From: Arenimonas caeni | GTDB taxonomy: Bacteria; Pseudomonadota; Gammaproteobacteria; Xanthomonadales; Xanthomonadaceae | Length of the DNA: 64,000 nucleotides | Assembly (NCBI RefSeq): GCF_003024235.1 | Contig: NZ_KZ679084.1 | Coordinates: 336,684 to 400,683 of the forward strand | Direction of reading: 5' to 3' | Shown: positions 36,296 to 45,325 of the stretch, in pieces | Layout: each line of letters opens with the position of its first letter | Position numbering within the stretch: position 1 is the stretch's first letter | Notes under the pieces: model-generated | Databases searched by the model: none | Seen by the model: only the letters and a program-made list of their open reading frames with translations | What the model was told of the DNA's origin: nothing | Made by a program: the position numbers and the translations under genes

Positions 36296-36498
36296 ACAAC
36301 CCTCGAAAGGCGAAATTCATGTCCAACAATCGCTTCTCAGAAACACCCAACCACGCGAACGCGTCGACATAGAGCCTATCGGTTCGACAGGATCTTCCTT
36401 GGGCTTGAGTGATCGCATCGATCTTTGGACTTAATAAGGCAGGGAACGGGAGGAACAGACTGGACCTTGCTCGCCACGCGGTTTATCGGAGCATAGCC

Positions 36499-36930
36499 CT
36501 AACTGGAGATCATCTTGAGGAATCGAGCTGGATTCCCTGCATATACACAACCTGGTGGAACGGATCTGGTTACGACACTTCCTGCACCAACTACGCAACC
36601 TCTCCCCAGCACTACGTTTGGCAATACTATGGCACCGGCACCTACCCAAACATCATCCTCGATCACAATATCGCCATCGACATGATTATGCCCCCCGGCC
36701 AGATCCAGACCTGAGTCGAGGAGCATACAACGCGCAGACAGCGTTACACGATCACCGATCCGAATGCGGTGCCGCGCCAAAATATAGACATCCTGATTGA
36801 TAGAGCAACCCTCTCCAATCACAACGTTGGCAGGCCTGCCAACCCGAAACCTTCCATGAACGTACACTCGCCTCCGGAAGGTGGCATACCCAAGCACTTG
36901 AAGGTACCAATACCTAATTTTATCAAACAT
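36499..36930 (-). CDS. Hexapeptide-repeat acetyltransferase
   Basis: A 143-residue left-handed beta-helix acyltransferase. ATG at 36928-36930 (MFDKIRYW) is chosen because GAGG lies 6 nt before it; the longer frame is less likely. Hexapeptide repeats are seen in VVIGEGCSINQDVYI and VWVGAGAIVLPNVVLGRGCVVGAGSVV, and the conserved loop ends GNPAR. It is likely to O- or N-acetylate a nucleotide sugar or repeat-unit sugar in the cytosol using acetyl-CoA. It is shorter than typical serine acetyltransferases and fits the WbbJ/MaaT group. It lies 7 nt after the Wzx stop. Confidence 0.88.
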   Translation of the reverse strand: MFDKIRYWYLQVLGYATFRRRVYVHGRFRVGRPANVVIGEGCSINQDVYILARHRIRIGDRVTLSARCMLLDSGLDLAGGHNHVDGDIVIEDDVWVGAGAIVLPNVVLGRGCVVGAGSVVTRSVPPGCVYAGNPARFLKMISS

Positions 36931-36937
36931 GAATACC

Positions 36938-38311
36938 TCAACCAGCCCGGCACTTTGGCGGGACAATACGCATGACTAAGGAAGTCGAAACGCCTAGGGC
37001 CCGACGAGCATACCAAGCACATGAAACCCGCCAGAGAAGCATGCCGGCAAGCGTTCCATAAATCGCGCCTAACGCTCCGTAGACTGGTGCGAAACAAGCA
37101 ATTATCGCGGCATTGATACCCAGAGCTAAAGCCGAGCGCCTCATCACTGCTCGCTGCTCTCTGACCATATTCAAATAAACTATCGGGTGCCCAAATAGGG
37201 AAATAATGATTTCACCCAGCAGCAGGATTGAAAGCAGTTCATAGACAATCTCGTAGCCATCGCCGAAAGACAGGTGGATAAACCTCTCTCCTAGTAACAG
37301 GATTGCAAGGAATACAGCCAGCGATGAAGCGACTAGGAAGACAGAGATCCAATCGTTTAGTCTTTGAGTTTTCTCTTTCTCGCCCTGAGAGTGTAGCGCG
37401 GAGATCATCGGAGCCAAGCCGATATTCACGAGGGTGGATGGCATGCTCAATACCGCATATACCTGTATGGCAACGCGATATTCACCAACCGCCTTGTCGG
37501 GCGCGGTGAATGCCAGGATCAGGACCCCAATCTGGCCAGCCAGCACCCTCATTCCCTCAGTCAATGCGATCGGCATTGATTGCCTGAATGTGAGAGTCGG
37601 TGGAATCGTGGCGCGCGAGCCCATCGGAACATCGGCACGAAGAGCCGCCTTTAGCCAGATGTAGCCTAGTACCGCAGCCGAAATGGCCGAGACGACATTC
37701 AGGCCCATTGCTACCTGTGGAGTCAATTGCCAAGCGAGGAGCATCGAAACAAACAGGAGTGAGGCGCTCATCAGGGCAGGCCTAACGAGAATCTCGCCTA
37801 ACTGGCCCCGAACCACCCAATGCAAACCTCTTAGTGTCGCGCCGAAGACGTTTCCTATCGCGACGAATGGGATCCAGAAGAACCCCGCAACGAGGGCAAA
37901 TCGAAGGGCGGGGTCTATTTTCTCTGAAAGTAGCATCACTGCGGACCCTGCGACGGCAACGATCAGCAGTGATGAAATCACGATGCGCTTCAGGGCCCAA
38001 CTCAGAATTGCCCTAGCACCCAACCGGCCCGTGCCGGCCACTTCGCGGGTAACGAGCTGCGGAAGGCCCAGTTCAGTCGGTATCATCAACACGGCAACGA
38101 CGGCCATGGCCGTTCCGTATATTCCGTACGATGCGGGACCGAGACCTCGAGCAAGCTGAATCCCGACCACGAAACTTGCGCACATTCCGGCAACCCGCAG
38201 GCCCGCACTGCCTAAGAGTATCTTCAGTGCAACTGTGCCGACGCCCTCGCTTCTAAGGAGGCGCGGAAAACTCGCTTTCACGCTTCTTCGCTTCTTGAGT
38301 AACACCCGCAC
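36938..38311 (-). CDS. wzx: Repeat-unit flippase (Wzx-type)
   Basis: A 457-residue membrane protein of the MOP/polysaccharide transporter fold, with about 12 transmembrane helices. LARGLGPASYGIYGTAMA and PTELGLPQLVTREVA are the usual N-terminal motifs of Wzx. It would flip the lipid-linked repeat unit to the periplasm. The annotated GTG at 38309 gives a basic N-terminus (MRVLLKKRRSVKASF); an internal GTG ten codons later also has a purine-rich upstream. The symbol is assigned by family and context. Confidence 0.85.
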   Translation of the reverse strand: MRVLLKKRRSVKASFPRLLRSEGVGTVALKILLGSAGLRVAGMCASFVVGIQLARGLGPASYGIYGTAMAVVAVLMIPTELGLPQLVTREVAGTGRLGARAILSWALKRIVISSLLIVAVAGSAVMLLSEKIDPALRFALVAGFFWIPFVAIGNVFGATLRGLHWVVRGQLGEILVRPALMSASLLFVSMLLAWQLTPQVAMGLNVVSAISAAVLGYIWLKAALRADVPMGSRATIPPTLTFRQSMPIALTEGMRVLAGQIGVLILAFTAPDKAVGEYRVAIQVYAVLSMPSTLVNIGLAPMISALHSQGEKEKTQRLNDWISVFLVASSLAVFLAILLLGERFIHLSFGDGYEIVYELLSILLLGEIIISLFGHPIVYLNMVREQRAVMRRSALALGINAAIIACFAPVYGALGAIYGTLAGMLLWRVSCAWYARRALGVSTSLVMRIVPPKCRAG

Positions 38312-38356
38312 TCGCGCCCATCTGGGCGCAAAGATTCAGCGGGGCATCTCGCTATC

Positions 38357-39637
<1,281 letters not shown>

Positions 39638-39657
39638 TCCCACTCCTCGGTTTCGGG

Positions 39658-39669
39658 CACGCTACCGCC
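39658..39669 (-). promoter_or_regulatory. ops element (RfaH recruitment site)
   Basis: The minus strand reads GGCGGTAGCGTG, a 12 of 12 match to the E. coli ops sequence. It lies 21 nt upstream of the dehydrogenase ATG, after the rfaH gene and at the head of the long cassette operon. RfaH binds paused RNA polymerase at ops and allows read-through of long surface-polysaccharide operons. Confidence 0.88.
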
Positions 39670-39725
39670 CTTCGGTTGCATTGGCGCTTCCGTCGAGCCC
39701 TTTCACTGCCAGGTTTTTTGCCGTG

Positions 39726-40241
39726 TCAGGCGGCCTGGGCCGGCCCGACTGGTTCAAGCACGTTGTGCGGCAGCGCCACGCTCTGCGTTCCGCCCAAAAT
39801 GTCCAGCAACACCAGCGCACGCTGCTCGCTCTGCGCCTGGGTGTAGATGCCCTGCAGGCCCGCCAGCGGACCGTGGTTGATGACCACGCGCTCGCCCGGG
39901 AGCAGCCGGCGTTCGGGCAGCGTGATCAAGCCCTCGGCGTCGGCGTCTGCCTGCAGGTGCTCAATGAATTCGTTCGGCACGATGGCCGGCTCGCCGGCCG
40001 TGCGCACCAGGCCTACCGCGCCGCGGGTTGAGCGAACCGGCGCCAGGCTGGTGGTGTCGGCGTCGGCGCGCAGGAACAGGTAGCGCGGGAACAGCGCCTC
40101 CAGCACGGTTTGCCGGCGGCCACCGCGCAGCACGCTTCGCTGCAGGCGCGGCAGGAAGCATTCGAAGCCCTGTCGCTTCAGGTGCTCCAGCGCCTGGGCT
40201 TCGGCGCGCGGACGGGTGTGCACGCAGTACCAGCGCTGCAT
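39726..40241 (-). CDS. rfaH: Transcription antiterminator RfaH (NusG family)
   Basis: A 171-residue NusG paralogue. RWYCVHTRPRAEAQALEHLKRQGFECFLP opens the NGN domain, and the C-terminal KOW-like region is LLPGERVVINHGPLAGLQGIY. The length and the conserved WYxVxTRPR opening match RfaH rather than the housekeeping NusG. It sits directly upstream of the ops-bearing leader of the cassette, so it probably regulates the operon downstream, and perhaps its own continuation. It is translated 1 nt after the stop of the MarR-type regulator. Confidence 0.92.
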   Translation of the reverse strand: MQRWYCVHTRPRAEAQALEHLKRQGFECFLPRLQRSVLRGGRRQTVLEALFPRYLFLRADADTTSLAPVRSTRGAVGLVRTAGEPAIVPNEFIEHLQADADAEGLITLPERRLLPGERVVINHGPLAGLQGIYTQAQSEQRALVLLDILGGTQSVALPHNVLEPVGPAQAA

Positions 40242-40242
40242 C

Positions 40243-40590
40243 TCAGCCGCCCCCCACTTCGCGCTTCAGCTGCTCGATTTCCTCGCGCAGCGCGTCGTAC
40301 TCGCGCATCTTCCGCGCCAGGAACGATTTGGTCAGCTTGGCCTTCGCCTCGATGCCGCGCGGCGTCAGCAGGTAGGCATAGCCCAGCTTGTGCTGGCTGC
40401 GGCTGAAGTTGCCCACCTTCACCCAGCCCTTGTCCACCAGGGCGCGCAGGGCGTAGTTGAGCTTGCCCAGGCTCACGCCGGTGCTGCGCGCCAGCTCGCG
40501 CTGGCTCGCCTCCGGGGTGGCCGACAGCTCCCGAAGGATGGCCACGCTCAGTTCGTCGGTGCTCGCCACTACCCCTTCCCCTGCGTTCAC
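40243..40590 (-). CDS. MarR-family EPS-associated transcriptional regulator
   Basis: A 115-residue winged-helix protein. ILRELSATPEASQRELARSTGVSLGKLNYALRALVDKGWVKVGNF is a MarR-type DNA-binding domain, and the C-terminal helix (KSFLARKMREYDALREEIEQLKREV) is a dimerising coiled coil. It matches the EPS-associated MarR family that lies beside RfaH/NusG-type genes in polysaccharide loci. The start is GTG at 40588-40590, overlapping the ligase stop (GTGA); an internal GTG at 40569 has a stronger GGGGAAGGGG leader and would give 108 residues. Confidence 0.85.
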   Translation of the reverse strand: MNAGEGVVASTDELSVAILRELSATPEASQRELARSTGVSLGKLNYALRALVDKGWVKVGNFSRSQHKLGYAYLLTPRGIEAKAKLTKSFLARKMREYDALREEIEQLKREVGGG

Positions 40591-41984
40591 GGGTTGAACG
40601 CAGGGTCTAGGCTACGCGCGGGGCCGGGGCCGGGCAAGCCGGCTTTTTCTCGGCCCGCGCGGCCGGCCACGCAGCCCGCCAGCACGCCGGCCACGGCCAG
40701 CATCGCGGTCTTGCGCAGCGGGTAGTCGCCCAGCGAATGCAGGGCCAGCAGCAGCAGGCCCAGCCAGGCGGCGCGGGCGATGGCGGTTTGGCCGGGGCTG
40801 GCGCTGCGGCCGGGGCGCCAGACGCGCCAGCCCGACACCAGTAGCGCGGCCACGGCGCCGCCAATCAGGGCCCAGCCAGGCCAGCCGGCCTCCAGCCATA
40901 CCTCGGCCCAGTCGTTGTGGGCGTGGTTGACGTAAGGCTCTATGGGTGAGGGGTCTTCAGCCTCAAAGGCGCGACGAAATCCGCCCAATCCGGCACCCAA
41001 TGGCCAGTGCTCGCGGGCCACGCTCTCTACGACCGGAAGGTACTGGAAGCGCGCGTCTTCCAGCGGATCTTTCTCCAGCCGCTGCAGGATGCCGAACAGC
41101 GCGAACTGCACCGCCAGCGTCAGGCCCAGCGCCACGGCCGCGGCCAGCGCACGGCCGGCGCGGCGGCGGCGGCGCAGGCCCAGCACGATGGGCAGGCTAA
41201 TCAGCAGGCCCACCATGCCCAGCACGATGCCGGCGCGCGACAGGGTGATGGCGATGCCCAGGATCAGCAGCGCCACCAGGCCGATGCCGGCCACCAGGCC
41301 CAGCAGGGTGCGCGCATCCATCTCGTCGCGTTTGGCCAGCCAGCGTGCGGTGCCCACCACCACCAGCGGCAGCGCCACCGCCAGCAGGCTGGCCAGGTGG
41401 TTGCGGTTGGCGAAGAAGCCCACGGCCTCAGTGGGGTTGGTGATGGTGTAGAAGCGCAGCGCGCTCTCCGTTCCACCCGCCAACTGCGCCAGGCCCAGCA
41501 CCACGCTGGCCGCGGCGCCCAGCACCACCAGCTTCAGCAGCGTGTTGCGCTGCGCGGCCTCCATCTGCAGCGCCGCCAGGAACAGCGCCACCGCCGGCAG
41601 CAGCCAGTGCAGGGCGCGCTCGGTGGCCAGCGGCACCAGGCTCCAGCGCGATGGCACGTCCACGCCCGCAGCGGAAAGCTCGGCGGCAATCCCGGTGCGC
41701 GCCTCGGGCATCAGCCACAGCGCGTCGGGTATCGGCAGCAGTTGCAGCAGGGGCAGTGCCAGCACCAGTCCGGCCAGCCAGGAGGCGCGCGGCAATCGTG
41801 CGCCCGTCCCGGTGCCGTGCCGCCACAGGCACAGCGCCAGCAGGCCCTGCGCCAACACCTGCACCGCACTGTCGCCCGGCGTGCCCTGCCCGCCGCCCAG
41901 CACCAGGGCGCCGGCCAGCACGGCGGCGGCCAGCGGCAGTTGGATGCGGGCGGAAAGATCGTGCGAAAGCATGCGCCCGATCAT
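40587..41984 (-). CDS. O-antigen ligase-family (Wzy/WaaL-like) membrane protein
   Basis: A 465-residue membrane protein with about 12 helices. The central FFANRNHLASLLAVALPL and the periplasmic EPYVNHAHNDWAEVWLEAGWPG are diagnostic of the Wzy_C/WaaL superfamily, with His in the H-N-D loop. It would ligate polymer to a lipid or polymerise it. ATG at 41982-41984 is used; the ATG four codons on (41972) is a good alternative. It is co-translated with the MarR-type regulator downstream. Confidence 0.88.
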   Translation of the reverse strand: MIGRMLSHDLSARIQLPLAAAVLAGALVLGGGQGTPGDSAVQVLAQGLLALCLWRHGTGTGARLPRASWLAGLVLALPLLQLLPIPDALWLMPEARTGIAAELSAAGVDVPSRWSLVPLATERALHWLLPAVALFLAALQMEAAQRNTLLKLVVLGAAASVVLGLAQLAGGTESALRFYTITNPTEAVGFFANRNHLASLLAVALPLVVVGTARWLAKRDEMDARTLLGLVAGIGLVALLILGIAITLSRAGIVLGMVGLLISLPIVLGLRRRRRAGRALAAAVALGLTLAVQFALFGILQRLEKDPLEDARFQYLPVVESVAREHWPLGAGLGGFRRAFEAEDPSPIEPYVNHAHNDWAEVWLEAGWPGWALIGGAVAALLVSGWRVWRPGRSASPGQTAIARAAWLGLLLLALHSLGDYPLRKTAMLAVAGVLAGCVAGRAGREKAGLPGPGPARSLDPAFNP

Positions 41985-42037
41985 AGCGGACACGGCTTGC
42001 GGCCCGTGGCCGAAAGTTTCACCAGTGCAAACCCTGC

Positions 42038-42065
42038 AAAACAAAGGGCCACCCGAAGGTGGCCC
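42038..42065 (-). terminator. Intrinsic terminator after the FecR-like gene
   Basis: On the minus strand GGGCCACC-TTCG-GGTGGCCC is followed by TTTGTTTT. The 8-bp stem with a UUCG tetraloop and T-rich tail is a standard intrinsic terminator. It lies about 24 nt after the stop of the FecR-like gene and just before the ligase gene, so the ligase operon must start from its own promoter. Confidence 0.9.
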
Positions 42066-42088
42066 CTGTGTGTTGCCTGCGCCGGCCC

Positions 42089-42544
42089 TTACGGGCTGAC
42101 CGGCGGCGGCGCCGGCGGCGTCACGCTCAGGTCGTCGCTGGCGTAGGCGGCAATGATGGCCACGGCCACGCCGGTGAACACCCACGCTGCCTGCCGGTTG
42201 TCGCGCTTGGCTCCCGAGCCCACGGCCTGGGCGTAGGTGGGGCCGATCTTCTGCACGCTGGCCACGGCGCCGGCGCAGGTGGACACGGCCGGAACCTCGA
42301 GCAGCGAGCCGGCTTCCAGCGGCAGGGCGCAGCCGTCGGTGAAGGTGAGGGTGGCGCTGGCGCCTTCCATCAGCATCACGCGGTCGCCAGCCTGCAGGGC
42401 CTGGCCCTCGGCGGCGGTGGTGAACTCTTCGCCCTGGTTCACCAGCACGGTGCCTTCCTGGGCGGACAGCGTGGCCACGGGCTCGGCGGCGAGCGCGCTG
42501 GTGGCCAGCAGGGTGGCGGCAATGGCAGTGGTGAGGCGGATCAT
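42089..42544 (-). CDS. Exported FecR-like domain protein
   Basis: A 151-residue protein with a signal peptide (cleavage after ALA near residue 19). Residues about 24-88 resemble a FecR domain: SAQEGTVLVNQGEEFTTAAEGQALQAGDRVMLMEGASATLTFTDG. A second hydrophobic helix (about 120-136) and a Pro-rich C-terminus follow. Two cysteines could be paired. Such proteins are common in surface-polysaccharide loci of related bacteria but are uncharacterised. The gene is monocistronic, ended by an intrinsic terminator. Confidence 0.75.
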   Translation of the reverse strand: MIRLTTAIAATLLATSALAAEPVATLSAQEGTVLVNQGEEFTTAAEGQALQAGDRVMLMEGASATLTFTDGCALPLEAGSLLEVPAVSTCAGAVASVQKIGPTYAQAVGSGAKRDNRQAAWVFTGVAVAIIAAYASDDLSVTPPAPPPVSP

Positions 42545-42669
42545 GGTTCGCTCCTTTCCGGGGCGCTGGGGGCGGCAATCATTGGCAGGTTACCCCCACG
42601 GGGGGCCGGGTGCAAGCGGGATTTTTTCCCTGCCCTTTGTAAGTTCAACGGCTTACGGCTTGATGAAGG

Positions 42670-43893
42670 CTACGGAACCCGGGTGATTTTCAGGTCATCG
42701 AACCAGGCCCGGCCGCCGATGCGCTGCTCGGCCGGTATGCGCGCCGGCAGCCGCAGGGCCAGCCACTGGCCCTCGCAGCCCTCGGGCACGGTGAAGGCCA
42801 CGGCCAGCTCCCGCCAGTCGCCATGGCCACGCAGCGGCGGGGTGCCGGCCAGGGGCCCGCCGCCGGCCACGCAGCTGATTTCCCACACCAGGCCGCGCTC
42901 GGTACGCAGGCTGTCGGCGCGGGCGCGCAGGCTCAGCTCGTACTCGCCGGGCGGCAGGGCCAGCATCTGGCGCACGTGGCTGAAGGGCACCCGGCGGTCC
43001 TCGAAGGCCACGCGCAGGGCCACCCGGCCACCCACGCCCGGCCCGCCCAGGCGGCTGATGCGGGCGCCGGCCACGCGCCCGAAGCGCCAGTCGAAGCCCA
43101 CGGCTTCGGGCTCGAGCTCGAAGCCGCCGTTGAAGACGTTGCCCAGCCGGGTCCGGCGCTCGGGCGGCAGGTTGGCCGCCCACAGCAGGTAGGCCTGCCC
43201 CACCCTGCCCTCGCGCACCAGGCGGTCGAGCCAGGGGCCCAGTTCGTTGGCGGCCAGGCCGCCCTCGGTTCGGCGCACGGCCTCGAACAGCGGCGCCACG
43301 GCGTCGATGTCGCCGGCCTTGCTGGCCACCAGGCGCAGGAAGCGCGCCCGCCAGGGCGGCTGGCTGGCCAGGGTGTCGGCCAGGGGCGCGTGCAGTGGCG
43401 CGGCGCCGGCCAGCTCCAGCAAAAGGGGCTCGAAGCGCGCGAACAGGCTCGGGTGCACCCGCAGCGGGGTGTCGAGATGCGGCAGGGCCTCGGCCGCGCG
43501 GCCGTTGCGCAGGTGGTGGTCCAGTAGCCATAGGTGCGCCGGCAGGTCGCGCGGGGCGCGCCGGGCGGCCACGGTGAAGAGTTCGGCGGCGCCGGCTTCG
43601 TCGCCCCGGGCCAGGGCCAGCTGGGCCAGTACGCGGTAGGGCCGGCCGTCGAGCGGGTCGGCGTGCAGGGCGCGGCGGGCCAGGTCGGCGGCCTCGTCGG
43701 CGCGCGCGGGGTCCCGGGCGGCAGCTTCGGCCGCCCGCAGCAGGGCCACGGGATGGTGGCTGCGCCAGAACAAGGCGCGCTCGGGCTGGGTTTCGGCGTA
43801 GTGGTCCGCCAGGCCCAGGCTGGCCACGCGCCAGGCGGCGAAGGCCAGCACGGCCAGGGCCAGCCAGGGCCAGACGCGCTTAGCGTTCGTCAT
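42670..43893 (-). CDS. Membrane-anchored TPR-like protein with C-terminal beta domain
   Basis: A 407-residue protein. An N-terminal helix (about 7-27) anchors it; residues 40-260 form TPR-like helix pairs such as ADLARRALHADPLDGRPYRVLAQLALARGDEAGAAELF. The C-terminal 150 residues (FNGGFELEPEAVGFDWRF ... WFDDLKITRV) look like a carbohydrate-binding jelly-roll module. It overlaps the J-domain gene by 14 nt and probably works in polysaccharide assembly or length control. No named family is claimed. Confidence 0.7.
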   Translation of the reverse strand: MTNAKRVWPWLALAVLAFAAWRVASLGLADHYAETQPERALFWRSHHPVALLRAAEAAARDPARADEAADLARRALHADPLDGRPYRVLAQLALARGDEAGAAELFTVAARRAPRDLPAHLWLLDHHLRNGRAAEALPHLDTPLRVHPSLFARFEPLLLELAGAAPLHAPLADTLASQPPWRARFLRLVASKAGDIDAVAPLFEAVRRTEGGLAANELGPWLDRLVREGRVGQAYLLWAANLPPERRTRLGNVFNGGFELEPEAVGFDWRFGRVAGARISRLGGPGVGGRVALRVAFEDRRVPFSHVRQMLALPPGEYELSLRARADSLRTERGLVWEISCVAGGGPLAGTPPLRGHGDWRELAVAFTVPEGCEGQWLALRLPARIPAEQRIGGRAWFDDLKITRVP

Positions 43894-45325
43894 GGCGCAG
43901 GCTCCGGATGCGCAGCACGCCGTCCTCGCGCGCCAGGTCGAAGCGGATCTCGCCGTTGCTGCGCGAGGCGCGCCAGTCGCCCGGGTACTTCACGCGGGCC
44001 TCGAAGCGGGCCAGCACGGTGGCGCTCGCCTCGCCCTGGAGCCAGCCGTTGGGGCGCAGCTGCAGTTCGCGCGTTTCGCTCTGGTCGAACAGCTGCTGGT
44101 AGTCGTAGGCAATGGCGTCGCGGCCGCCGCGGTTGTTGCTGGCGTCGCGGGTGAACAGGCGCATCAGCCCGCGCAGGTCGCCGGCGGCGTAGGTGCGGGT
44201 GAAGGCGTCGAGCAGGGCCAGGGCGTCGGCTTCGGCGATGGGGGCCGGGCGGGCGGCGTCGGCAGGCGCCGTTTCCCCTGTGGGCGCGCCTTCAGGCGCG
44301 ACTGCTGCCGGAGCCGGCGCAACGGCGGCAACGACGGGCGCGGCAGGCGGCAGCGATGCGGGTTGGGGCTGGGGGTTTGGACGGGACACCGGCTGGGGTT
44401 GGCGAGTGGCTGTCGGCCCCGAAGGGCCTCCCACCGGGGCGGTGGCCAGGGACGTGGCCGGGATGGCGGCCGGCGTGGTGTCGAGCACGGGCACCCTTTC
44501 GAGGGCGCGCTCCGGGCGGCCTTCCAGGCCGCTCTCCGGCACGGCGTCCGGTTCGACTGCCGGTGCGGGTTCGGCCGCGACTGCGAGTGCGACCGCGGAT
44601 TCGGGCGCGGATCTGGGCTCCGGCGCGGGAGCCGCGGCGACGGGCGGCGGGCTTTGCGGCACGCGCGGGCTGCGCGGCGTTTGCGCGTACCACATCAGCG
44701 CCAGGGCGGCGCCGGCGAGCAGGCCGAAGCTGCCCAGCACGAGGATGGGGAGGCGCCGGGTGGTGCGGGCGGAAAGAACCGGGGACTGGTGGAGGGCCGG
44801 GCCTGAAGGCCCTCCTGCAGGGCGCACGGGCCTTGTGGTGGGGGCTTCGGGCCCGACGCGGCCTGTGTCCGCCCACTCGTCGCCGGCACCGGCCAGGACG
44901 GCGTCATAGGCGGCGCGTTTGTCTGGCTGGCGCAGGTCCTGCCAGGCGCGGTTCACGCGGTCGGCGTACAGGGCTTCCCACTCGTCCGCATTGCGGTCCG
45001 GGTGCAGCCAGCGCACCAGCCAGCGGTAGTGGTCCTTGATGCGCGCGTCGGGCGCGTCGGGGTTCACGCCCAGCACGCGGTAGCTGTCGGCGCCGGGTGC
45101 GAACAGCAACTGCTGCAGATAGAAGGGCGCGGCCTCGGCGATGTCATCAACCGATGCGCCCAGCGCGGCCGCCGCGAATTCGGCGGCGGCGCGGTCGCCG
45201 GCGGCGATACGCACCACCTCCAGCACGTCGGCCGGCAGCGGCCGCTGGCGGGCGGCGGCCAGCAGGGCCGGTGCCCGCCAGAAGGCCAGGGCCTGCTCCA
45301 GCGCCTGGCCCACCCCGCCCGTCAC
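43880..45325 (-). CDS. Membrane J-domain protein with NTF2-like C-terminus
   Basis: A 481-residue protein from a GTG start that overlaps the Wzc stop. The J domain spans about 78-147 (DSYRVLGVNPDAPDARIKDHYRWLVRWLHPDRN) with an intact HPD motif, so it should stimulate a DnaK partner. A transmembrane helix follows (about 190-212), then a long Pro/Ala-rich linker (about 213-365), and an NTF2/SnoaL-like domain (about 370-480, ADALALLDAFTRTYAAGDLRGLMRLF). Three REP-like palindromes lie inside the linker-coding part. A J protein fused to an NTF2-like domain in a Wzc operon is unusual. Confidence 0.8.
   Translation of the reverse strand: MTGGVGQALEQALAFWRAPALLAAARQRPLPADVLEVVRIAAGDRAAAEFAAAALGASVDDIAEAAPFYLQQLLFAPGADSYRVLGVNPDAPDARIKDHYRWLVRWLHPDRNADEWEALYADRVNRAWQDLRQPDKRAAYDAVLAGAGDEWADTGRVGPEAPTTRPVRPAGGPSGPALHQSPVLSARTTRRLPILVLGSFGLLAGAALALMWYAQTPRSPRVPQSPPPVAAAPAPEPRSAPESAVALAVAAEPAPAVEPDAVPESGLEGRPERALERVPVLDTTPAAIPATSLATAPVGGPSGPTATRQPQPVSRPNPQPQPASLPPAAPVVAAVAPAPAAVAPEGAPTGETAPADAARPAPIAEADALALLDAFTRTYAAGDLRGLMRLFTRDASNNRGGRDAIAYDYQQLFDQSETRELQLRPNGWLQGEASATVLARFEARVKYPGDWRASRSNGEIRFDLAREDGVLRIRSLRHDER
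44280..44305. repeat. REP-like unit inside the J-domain gene
   Basis: TGTGGGCGCGCCTTCAGGCG begins here. It reads in frame on the minus strand as APEGAP, the same hexapeptide encoded by the REP unit in manC. It lies in the Pro/Ala-rich linker. Confidence 0.6.
44411..44434. repeat. REP-like unit inside the J-domain gene
   Basis: On the minus strand GTGGGAGGCCCTTCGGGGCC, read in frame as VGGPSGP. It is the second of three units in the linker-coding region. Confidence 0.55.
44798..44819. repeat. REP-like unit inside the J-domain gene
   Basis: On the minus strand TGCAGGAGGGCCTTCAGGCC, read in frame as AGGPSGPA. It is close to the TGCAGGAGCGCCTTCAGGCG unit near mtgA. Confidence 0.6.

Noticed and set aside
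40607-42578. A 663-codon version of the O-antigen ligase frame
   Set aside because: The first 200 codons run antisense-free through the FecR-like gene in another frame; the membrane protein itself starts at about 41984.
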